From NCBI GenBank assembly GCA_029287875.1, contig JARFQH010000110.1, forward strand, positions 1 through 7,880: 7,880 nucleotides of DNA, written 5' to 3'. Numbering within the stretch: position 1 is the stretch's first letter; every line of letters starts with the position of its first letter. This DNA comes from Desulfobacteraceae bacterium. GTDB taxonomy: Bacteria; Desulfobacterota; Desulfobacteria; Desulfobacterales; SG8-13. Of the stretch, positions 1 to 4,442 are shown piece by piece. The position numbers and the translations under genes are program-made. Below the pieces are notes generated by a model, which was not told the DNA's origin, did no database searches, and worked only from the letters and a program-made list of their open reading frames with translations.

Positions 1-669
1 AACACCGCCCGCGAGATCGCTGGTGACGGTGATTTTTGCTCCGGTCCGGCCGGCGATCTTCCTGGCTTCGGCCGTCAGTTGCCGGTCGGGTTGAAGCCTG
101 TCGGGGGCTACGGCGCGAAAATCCATGCCCATTTTGGCGGCACCTACCATCAGGGAGTTGCCCATATTGTTGCGTGCGTCTCCCAGATAAACGAATCTGA
201 CCTGGTGCAGCGGCTTGTCACTGTGCTCGATCATGGTTAAAAAATCCGCCAGGACCTGGGTCGGATGGAATTCGTCGGTCAGTCCATTCCAGACCGGCAC
301 CCCGGCGTGGCGGGCTAATATTTCTATTTTTTCCTGTGCAAACCCGCGATACTCGATGCCGTCATACATGCGGCCCAGAACTCGGGACGTGTCCTTGATC
401 GACTCTTTGGTGCCCATCTGGGAACCGGTCGGCCCCAGGTAGGTGACCCGCGCTCCCTGATCGAAGGCAGCGGTTTCGAAAGCACAGCGGGTGCGGGTGG
501 AGGTTTTCTCGAAGATAAGGACGATATTTTTACCCTGCAGGCGCGGCTGCTCGGTGCCGGCGTATGTCGCTTTTTTGAGGTCGCTGGCGAGCTCCAGGAG
601 GAACATGATTTCCTGCGTTGAAAAATCGAGCAGCTTGAGAAAATGGCGGTTTCGCAGATTGTAAGCCAT
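1..669 (-). CDS. argF: Ornithine carbamoyltransferase, 3' end cut by window edge
   Basis: Transfers the carbamoyl group from carbamoyl phosphate to ornithine to give citrulline (cytosolic; arginine synthesis, or in reverse in the arginine deiminase route). I read 223 codons from ATG at 669-667 to the window edge with no stop; the family is usually about 300-335 residues, so the C-terminal third is missing. Visible motifs: carbamoyl-phosphate loop STRTR at residues 57-61, a DQGARVTYLG stretch at 70-79, KESIKD at 88-93, GRMYDGIEYRG at 99-109 and HPTQ at 135-138. These stretches match E. coli ArgF/ArgI and catabolic ArcB closely, so this is the long E. coli-like subgroup; the ornithine-binding SMG loop lies beyond the edge. 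GGAG at 677-680 sits 7 nt before the ATG. It starts 24 bp after the aspartate carbamoyltransferase stop and is probably cotranscribed with it. Anabolic (argF) versus catabolic (arcB) use cannot be decided here. Confidence 0.93.
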   Translation of the reverse strand, partial: MAYNLRNRHFLKLLDFSTQEIMFLLELASDLKKATYAGTEQPRLQGKNIVLIFEKTSTRTRCAFETAAFDQGARVTYLGPTGSQMGTKESIKDTSRVLGRMYDGIEYRGFAQEKIEILARHAGVPVWNGLTDEFHPTQVLADFLTMIEHSDKPLHQVRFVYLGDARNNMGNSLMVGAAKMGMDFRAVAPDRLQPDRQLTAEARKIAGRTGAKITVTSDLAGGV

Positions 670-693
670 GGCTTTGCTCCATTTGTTCAGTTA

Positions 694-1776
694 TCAAGAA
701 AACTCGTCCAGAATAACCTGGTCAACCCTGAAGATGTAGGTGATCAGCGCGGCGCGGATCCACATGCCGCAGCGTTCCTGCCGCCAGTAGGCTGCTCGCG
801 GATCCTTGTCGACGGCCACTTCGATCTCGTAACGCCGGGGCAGGGGATGCAGCAGCGCGCAGTGGGGTTGGATCATCGTCAAGTGTTTGGTCTTGAAGTG
901 AAACGCCGGGTAGGTCTCGGTCTCGCTCGAGGGATGTTCGGCGTATTCGTTTTGAATCCGGGTCAAGTAGATGGCATCCACCAGCGGCATAACGCTTTCG
1001 AAATCATCGGTTTCGTGAAAACGAATGGCGTGTTTGGTCAGAAAGCTTTTGATGTCCTCCCGCATCCGGAAGACTTCCGGCGCCACGAAATACAGGGTGA
1101 CGTCCCGGTAATTCTTCATCAGATAACTCAGGGAGCGCACGGTTCGGCCGCGTTTCAGGTCGCCGACCATGGCGACCTTTTTACCGTCCAGACCGCCGAG
1201 ATTGCGAAACTCTCGCTCCAGGGTGTATATGTCCAAAAGTGCCTGGGTGGGATGCTGGTCCGGTCCCGAGCCGCCGTTTAGAACCGGAACCGGGCGTTCG
1301 GTCTGATTCAGCACCCAGGCTGTCTTTTCAGCAAATCCGGCTTCCGCGTGGCGGGCGATGATCAAATCGACATAGCTGGCAAAGGTGCGGATCGTGTCTT
1401 CCTGCGACTCTCCCTTGACTTCCGAACTCGTCGATGTGCCCCGAATTTCCGAAACGCTCAGACCCAGTGTGTAACAGGCGTTCTGAAAGGAAAGAAACGT
1501 CCGTGTCGACGGCTGCACGAAATAAAGCATCGCCCGTTTGTGCTGCAACAGGCGTTTGAGCTTGCCCAACCCCATCTTCGTTTTGGCCAACAGCCTGATC
1601 TTTTCGGCCAGACTGCAGAGATAATCCAGAAATTCCCGGTCGAACTGCTGGGCATAGATGACGTCGAAGATTCGGCCGTTCTGCCGGAATGAATCGAGCT
1701 TATCGTCAACCGATCGGCTGTAGAATTCGTCCCAGCCCTCGTAAACCTGCCGCGTTGGTTCCGCATATCGGTCCAT
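694..1776 (-). CDS. pyrB: Aspartate carbamoyltransferase, divergent long form (360 aa)
   Basis: Condenses carbamoyl phosphate and aspartate to carbamoyl aspartate, the first committed step of pyrimidine synthesis (cytosol). Motifs in order: carbamoyl-phosphate loop PSTRT at 89-93, SSEVKGES at 117-124 (the Ser and Lys contributed by the neighbouring subunit in known ATCases), RH at 142-143, HPTQ at 175-178, GRTVRSL at 210-216, TRIQ at 272-275 (Arg273 and Gln275 match the aspartate-binding pair) and HPLPR at 310-314. Together these favour aspartate over ornithine as acceptor. It is longer than E. coli PyrB (about 310 aa): the active-site Ser lies at 90 instead of 52, so there is an N-terminal extension or insertion of about 38 residues. 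The usually conserved second Arg of STRTR is Phe94. Start: ATG with GGGAG about 7 nt upstream. No PyrI or dihydroorotase gene adjoins it; the next gene is an ornithine carbamoyltransferase. A carbamoyltransferase with a different acceptor is possible but less likely. Confidence 0.88.
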   Translation of the reverse strand: MDRYAEPTRQVYEGWDEFYSRSVDDKLDSFRQNGRIFDVIYAQQFDREFLDYLCSLAEKIRLLAKTKMGLGKLKRLLQHKRAMLYFVQPSTRTFLSFQNACYTLGLSVSEIRGTSTSSEVKGESQEDTIRTFASYVDLIIARHAEAGFAEKTAWVLNQTERPVPVLNGGSGPDQHPTQALLDIYTLEREFRNLGGLDGKKVAMVGDLKRGRTVRSLSYLMKNYRDVTLYFVAPEVFRMREDIKSFLTKHAIRFHETDDFESVMPLVDAIYLTRIQNEYAEHPSSETETYPAFHFKTKHLTMIQPHCALLHPLPRRYEIEVAVDKDPRAAYWRQERCGMWIRAALITYIFRVDQVILDEFS

Positions 1777-2011
1777 TTTATTCTCCCGTGTTAAGAGTTG
1801 TTACGGGTTCTTCGGGCCGCGACAAGATTAAATTGCCCATCTTGCATGTCTTTTGGCCCGTCTTTTTGACTATTAGGCGCATTAAATCCACCGGCGCTCA
1901 TCCTGACATGCGTTGGTTTCTGTGCCTTGCGGACAAACCAAAAATCAGGCGCAATTTCGCTCAATTATTTTTTGCCGCGACTCTGAAACCTTGACGTTTG
2001 GAGGATTGAAA

Positions 2012-2027
2012 AATACGTTACCGTATT
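2012..2027. repeat. Operator-like inverted repeat, 6-bp arms
   Basis: Perfect arms AATACG and CGTATT flank a 4-nt centre (TTAC). It lies 240 bp upstream of pyrB on one side and of the OmpA-like gene on the other, and overlaps the -10 position of a weak TTGACG-17-TACGTT promoter-like pair on the plus strand. Size and placement suit a repressor site, but it does not match any operator I know, and a 6-bp arm can arise by chance. Confidence 0.25.
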
Positions 2028-2089
2028 CGTTCTCTGGAATCAATCGGTAAAGTGATCGTTTCCAGGTTGCAGGTTCAATGTTCAGCCCA

Positions 2090-2113
2090 GCCGCTGGCCT
2101 GAAAAGCGGCCAG
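2090..2113. repeat. Two overlapping GC-rich inverted repeats
   Basis: CTGGCC (2094-2099) pairs with GGCCAG (2108-2113) across an 8-nt loop. The alternative GCCGCT (2090-2095) pairs with AGCGGC (2105-2110). The two pairings exclude each other. No T run follows on either strand, so this is not a simple terminator. On the minus strand it lies just downstream of the hairpin-plus-T6 element at 2121-2150. Confidence 0.3.
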
Positions 2114-2120
2114 TTTGATC

Positions 2121-2150
2121 AAAAAAGAAACTTTGCCTTTGGCTAGTTTC
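2121..2150 (-). terminator. Possible minus-strand terminator or attenuator upstream of pyrB
   Basis: Read on the minus strand, GAAACT (2150-2145) pairs with AGTTTC (2132-2127), an inner GCC/GGC pair closes on AAA, and TTTTTT follows at 2126-2121. The stem is AT-rich and has small bulges, so it is weak. No minus-strand gene precedes it except the antisense of the OmpA-like gene. It either blocks antisense transcription into the pyrB leader or, if pyrB starts further upstream, acts as a leader attenuator. Confidence 0.35.
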
Positions 2151-2171
2151 ATATGAGCCGATTTTTTATAT

Positions 2172-2200
2172 TTGATTTTAAGCGTCATATTTCTTAAAAT
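2172..2200 (+). promoter_or_regulatory. Sigma70-type promoter of the OmpA-like lipoprotein gene
   Basis: The -35 TTGATT (2172-2177) and -10 TAAAAT (2195-2200) are 17 bp apart, in an AT-rich stretch. The predicted start is near 2207, giving a leader of about 50 nt before the ATG at 2256. Four of six and five of six bases match the consensus. Confidence 0.65.
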
Positions 2201-2240
2201 AGACCTCTTTAGTGATTGATTGCACTTTGAAATTACCGAC

Positions 2241-2248
2241 AGAAGGAG
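2241..2248 (+). promoter_or_regulatory. Ribosome binding site that fixes the OmpA-like start
   Basis: AGAAGGAG ends 7 nt before the ATG at 2256. An in-frame TTG at 2220 would add 12 residues in front of the lipoprotein signal peptide and has no such site, so 2256 is chosen. Confidence 0.75.
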
Positions 2249-2255
2249 TCCCGGA

Positions 2256-2915
2256 ATGCGAAAATCGCTTTGTATCGCTTTGTCTTCCCTGTTTTTGTTG
2301 GCCTGTGCATCTCAAGGTCCGTATACCAAGCAGCAAAAAGGAACCGCAATCGGCGCCGGAACCGGTGCTGCCATCGGTGGTGTCGTCGGTGGATCGGTGG
2401 CCCGCAAGGGTCATGGAACCGCAGGCGTTATCATTGGCGGGCTGGCCGGTGCGGCTCTCGGCGGACTGGTGGGAAATCAGATCGGGGCTTATATGGACCG
2501 GCAGGAAGAGGCGCTGCGACAGGCAATGGCCGCGGCAACGGCGGCCGATCAGGCGTCGATCCAGCGATCCCAGGACGTTTTGACCGCGACTTTCAAGAGT
2601 GACATGTTTTTTGATTTCGACTCCGCTACTATCAAACCTGGCGCTTATGCCGAGTTGGACCGGGTCGCCAAAGTTTTAAACGACTATCCACAAACGATGA
2701 TTCAGATTCAAGGCCACACCGATAGCTCGGGCGCGGAAGCTTACAACATGGCGCTTTCAGAGCGCCGCGCCAATGTCGTGCGGGGTGCGCTCATTCAGCG
2801 CGGTGTCGCTCAGGAACGTCTGACGACCATCGGATTCGGTGAATCACAGCCAATCTCGAGTTCCGCGGCCATGAATCGCCGGGTTTCCCTCGTGATGACT
2901 CCAATACGGGCGTAA
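2256..2915 (+). CDS. OmpA-family peptidoglycan-binding lipoprotein with glycine-zipper segment
   Basis: A 219-residue outer-membrane-type lipoprotein that probably ties the outer membrane to peptidoglycan. Residues 1-17 form a lipoprotein signal (basic MRK, hydrophobic core, lipobox LLAC with Cys17 as the lipidated residue). Residue 18 is Ala, not Asp, so by the E. coli rule it would be sent to the outer membrane. Residues 29-78 are Gly/Ala-rich with GxxxG spacing, a glycine-zipper region likely to insert in or pack against membrane. A helical Ala/Gln linker (82-108) leads to the OmpA C-terminal domain (about 113-216): FFDFDS at 118-123, GHTD at 153-156, LSERRA at 167-172 and NRRV at 207-210. 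Asp156 and Arg171 correspond to the residues that grip diaminopimelate in OmpA-like domains. The gene stands alone with its own promoter and a strong terminator. It resembles the YiaD/Pal class but not Pal itself, since no Tol genes adjoin it. Confidence 0.9.
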   Translation: MRKSLCIALSSLFLLACASQGPYTKQQKGTAIGAGTGAAIGGVVGGSVARKGHGTAGVIIGGLAGAALGGLVGNQIGAYMDRQEEALRQAMAAATAADQASIQRSQDVLTATFKSDMFFDFDSATIKPGAYAELDRVAKVLNDYPQTMIQIQGHTDSSGAEAYNMALSERRANVVRGALIQRGVAQERLTTIGFGESQPISSSAAMNRRVSLVMTPIRA

Positions 2916-2955
2916 TGTAATGGTATTATTTTAAAAATATCCTTTTCCAAACCAG

Positions 2956-3009
2956 AAAAAAATCCGTTCCGGAGCCGGGAAGTCACCTTCCCGCCTCCGG
3001 ATTTTTTTT
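2956..3009. terminator. Strong intrinsic terminator, probably bidirectional
   Basis: A 7-bp stem TCCGGAG/CTCCGGA (2968-2974 with 2995-3001), one mismatch, then 7 bp more (2976-2982 with 2987-2993) on a TCAC loop, followed by eight T on the plus strand. An A run at 2956-2962 gives a T run on the minus strand 5 nt after the stem, so it can also end the convergent gene whose stop is at 3087. The A run plus TCCG can also pair with CGGA plus the T run (11 bp). Confidence 0.85.
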
Positions 3010-3086
3010 AAGACAAAACCGGCCGGTGAAGGCACTGGATATGTTAGCTGTCTACGTGCCGGGCCTCGGAGAAGGAGCCGTGTTAA
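3010..3086. other. Short convergent spacer
   Basis: The gap between the terminator and the stop of the minus-strand gene. It contains a perfect 10-bp palindrome ACCGGCCGGT (3018-3027) and a loose GGCAC/GTGCC pair (3032-3061). I see no gene. Confidence 0.4.
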
Positions 3087-3581
3087 TCATGCCGTGACAC
3101 GTTTTTTTTGAGGGACAAGCTCTTCCTGGGCCAGATATGCATGAATCTTTTGCGGTGCGAAATTGATCATGTTCTTCGAAAGCTTGTGAACCCTAATACC
3201 TTGCCGTCCAAGCGTTTCGATGTTGGGATACAGAAATCGCCGCATACGTGAGGAAGCCGCCAGGATGACGGTCTGCACGCGTTCGGTTTGGACGAGTCGC
3301 CGAATCTGGTCGAGTACTTTGACTGCAAAACGGCGCCGCAGTTCATCCAGGTGTTGGTCGCGTTTGTCGTCATAACCGTGGATGCCACCTCCTTGAGGCG
3401 CCGCTCCACGGCCGGTTTTCGAGTCGGTCACCATTTCCTGGAAATCATTTATATCAAGGTTGTCGAGTTCTGTGCGTGTCACCATCCGCGGTCCGGATTC
3501 AAACTCGGGGAATTCAACCGGCTCGAGATTAAAAAATCGGGCGCTGGCACGATTGACCACCACGATCAAATAGTCACTCAT
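3087..3581 (-). CDS. Host-attachment / baeRF-like family protein
   Basis: A 164-residue soluble protein. The pattern fits the 'protein required for attachment to host cells' family (Pfam Host_attach), related to bacterial eRF1-like (baeRF) domains: an opening strand DYLIVVVNRASARFF (3-17), a variable acidic stretch and a Gly-rich patch (57-69), a long helix with EL-RRFAVKVLDQI (80-93), the strand VQTVILAAS (102-110), the helix SRMRRFL (111-117) and a closing segment HKLSKNMINFAPQKIHAYL (132-150). The family name comes from an Agrobacterium attachment phenotype. The molecular role is not established, and a ribosome or translation-stress role is suggested only by the eRF1 relationship. No signal peptide or membrane segment. 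AGGAGG at 3594-3589 lies 7 nt before the ATG. Monocistronic, converging on the OmpA-like gene. The assignment is from pattern memory and is moderate. Confidence 0.6.
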   Translation of the reverse strand: MSDYLIVVVNRASARFFNLEPVEFPEFESGPRMVTRTELDNLDINDFQEMVTDSKTGRGAAPQGGGIHGYDDKRDQHLDELRRRFAVKVLDQIRRLVQTERVQTVILAASSRMRRFLYPNIETLGRQGIRVHKLSKNMINFAPQKIHAYLAQEELVPQKKRVTA

Positions 3582-3612
3582 CTTTTTACCTCCTGAAATA
3601 AAATAAGGTTAT

Positions 3613-3636
3613 GGGTAAGGGGAAAAGGGTCAGGGG
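3613..3636 (+). other. Putative G-quadruplex motif
   Basis: Four G runs, GGG-TAA-GGGG-AAAA-GGG-TCA-GGGG, fit the simple G3+ with 1-7-nt loops rule. It lies on the template strand of the minus-strand host-attachment-like gene, about 30 bp upstream of its start codon, close to where a promoter would lie. Confidence 0.5.
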
Positions 3637-3685
3637 TAAAGTCAAAAGTCGTCTTAACCAATGATACGATTCTTTAGACGGTGGA

Positions 3686-3718
3686 TGATCGGTTGCAGCA
3701 TGGTTCGAACCTGATCGG
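3686..3718. repeat. Direct repeat TGATCGG flanking a 10-bp palindrome
   Basis: TGATCGG occurs at 3686-3692 and 3712-3718, with the perfect palindrome GGTTCGAACC at 3702-3711 between them. GGTTCGA recalls a tRNA T-loop, but no flanking stems form. It could be a protein-binding site or a worn attachment site; nothing else supports either. Confidence 0.25.
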
Positions 3719-3758
3719 AGTGATAAGCAGGCGCAGGAAGAGCTTGAAAACAAGAATC

Positions 3759-3778
3759 TGTATAAATCTATTTATACA
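3759..3778. repeat. AT-rich operator-like palindrome, 9-bp arms
   Basis: TGTATAAAT and ATTTATACA are perfect reverse complements separated by CT. TGT-N14-ACA symmetry of this size is typical of dimeric repressor sites. It is not a LexA CTGT-N8-ACAG box and not a standard ARG box. No gene start lies directly downstream. Confidence 0.45.
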
Positions 3779-3886
3779 ACAGGCGCTTCTGAACATCAAC
3801 TCCCTTTTCGAGTGGATGGGATGGTGGCTTATACTAAGGAAAAACAAAGTCACTCGGCATAAAAACAATTCTGTTCACATTTCTCA

Positions 3887-3904
3887 CAGAGCTCGCAGAG
3901 CTCG
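3887..3904. repeat. 9-bp tandem duplication
   Basis: Two adjacent copies of CAGAGCTCG. CACAGAG-type short tandem strings are common in gaps of environmental genomes. No coding or regulatory role is evident. Confidence 0.5.
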
Positions 3905-3939
3905 TCGAGTATCAAATTCTCAGTAACTCTCCGGACTCG

Positions 3940-3967
3940 AATGAAGCGGCCGAGAGCTTCATTTTTT
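3940..3967 (+). terminator. Orphan intrinsic terminator-like hairpin
   Basis: AATGAAGC (3940-3947) pairs perfectly with GCTTCATT (3956-3963) on an 8-nt loop, and six T run through 3962-3967. No credible plus-strand gene precedes it: the nearest frame, 3681-3926, lacks a ribosome site. It may end an unrecognised short transcript or be a relic. Confidence 0.5.
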
Positions 3968-4085
3968 GAATGTTGGGTGGTCTTTAGTAACTTTTGGTAA
4001 CACAAAGGTTCACCAGCAAGTCGAGAGTAAGTTTATAAAGAGGATCACGATCTCCCACTGGCGGGACTTGCGTGCCGTTATGATT

Positions 4086-4094
4086 TGCTATAAA
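4086..4094 (+). promoter_or_regulatory. Extended -10 promoter candidate upstream of the folded element
   Basis: TGCTATAAA fits the extended -10 form TGnTATAAT with one mismatch. A TTGCGT 15 bp upstream (4068-4073) is a poorly spaced -35. Transcription would start near 4101, cross the folded element and could continue into the efflux operon, giving a leader of about 340 nt. Confidence 0.4.
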
Positions 4095-4186
4095 TGACAG
4101 AGACTTTAGATACGGCGGGTTTCTTATTCATGTTAAACGCTCATTGCCCACTGGGTCGCCACGGTGCATGAAAATGACGCGACGGA

Positions 4187-4384
4187 GTCCGGATGAACGG
4201 TCGCGAAAAGCGGCTGACTGTCTGAGTCGCTTACGGGGTCTTAGACCGGACCCTATGCCGATGCCGTTTGGAAAGCACGACCTTCAAGCTGCATCCAAAC
4301 TCATTATTTGAAGACGGCACTGGTCCGGGCTTAGAGCCCGTTGGCGGCGAGCTTCAGTCGTCTTTCGAAACCGTTCATCCGGGC
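4187..4384 (+). ncRNA. Candidate rod-shaped structured RNA (possibly 6S-like) or structured operon leader
   Basis: About 198 nt fold back as a near-continuous rod. Stems from base to tip: 4187-4201 with 4370-4384 (15 pairs, one G-U); 4204-4217 with 4354-4367 (13 of 14, two G-U); 4226-4237 with 4337-4348 (11 of 12, two G-U); 4246-4252 with 4322-4328 (7 perfect); 4262-4267 with 4314-4319 (6 perfect); 4268-4272 with 4294-4298. Retained G-U pairs and small internal loops suggest selection on RNA. Length and rod shape with central loops (4218-4225 opposite 4349-4353; 4238-4245 opposite 4329-4336) suit 6S RNA, which mimics an open promoter and binds RNA polymerase. The 5' order TCGC..AAGCGG..CTGAG.CG also resembles E. 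coli 6S as I recall it, and GGGC/GCCC (4327-4330 with 4336-4339) could form the small 3'-side bubble hairpin. I rate 6S at roughly one in three. Alternatives are a cis-acting leader of the adaptor gene, 58 nt downstream, or a decayed inverted-repeat element. Confidence 0.5.
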
Positions 4385-4442
4385 GGAGGTGCCCACCTTT
4401 ATAGGATTACATTCTATTTTCGTACTATATGGAAAACGGGTT

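Larger units (their letters stand above)
1777..2255. other. Divergent intergenic region between pyrB and the OmpA-like gene
   Basis: About 480 bp without a convincing protein gene. It holds the plus-strand promoter of the OmpA-like gene near its right end, a minus-strand hairpin followed by six T (2121-2150), overlapping GC-rich inverted repeats (2090-2113) and a 6+6 bp palindrome (2012-2027). The pyrB promoter must lie here on the minus strand, but I could not find a good -35/-10 pair for it; the best is a weak ATGTCA-17-TTTAAT at 1909-1881. The longest small reading frame (2078-2146, 22 codons) has no proper ribosome site. Confidence 0.6.
3582..4442. other. Long gene-poor region with several signals
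   Basis: About 860 bp between the host-attachment-like gene and the efflux operon. Open frames here (3681-3926 plus, 3674-3868 minus) lack ribosome sites and recognisable protein character. Instead it holds a G4-type tract, palindromes, a short tandem duplication, a terminator-like hairpin, an extended -10 promoter candidate and a long folded element at 4187-4384, each listed separately. Confidence 0.6.

Noticed and set aside
643..1281. Open frame of 212 codons on the plus strand
   Set aside because: It lies antisense to the carbamoyltransferase genes, mostly aspartate carbamoyltransferase, whose motifs are clear, and its protein resembles nothing I know.
2078..2146. 22-codon frame, considered as a leader peptide
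   Set aside because: The only ribosome-site-like bases (AGG) are 4 nt from the ATG, and it has no run of regulatory codons.
3041..3097. 18-codon frame MLAVYVPGLG...
   Set aside because: No ribosome site, and it overlaps the end of the minus-strand gene.
3686..3718. GGTTCGAACC as a tRNA T-loop or att site
   Set aside because: The neighbouring bases do not form a 5-bp T-stem or any acceptor or anticodon arm; only a palindrome can be supported.
3759..3778. LexA (SOS) or ARG box reading of the palindrome
   Set aside because: LexA needs CTGT-N8-ACAG spacing and ARG boxes centre on TGAAT/ATTCA; neither fits.
3681..3926. Plus-strand frame of 81 codons just before the orphan terminator
   Set aside because: GTG start without a Shine-Dalgarno site, composition like translated non-coding DNA and overlapping palindromes; the terminator is reported instead.
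4147..4230. Cobalamin-riboswitch-like fragments (GCCAC, GGTC)
   Set aside because: The conserved core order of that riboswitch is absent; the bases are explained by the rod-shaped fold and the small GTCGC/GCGAC hairpin before it.
4341..4442. 34-codon upstream extension of the adaptor
   Set aside because: It would put a polar stretch before the membrane anchor, runs through the 3' arm of the folded element and has no ribosome site.
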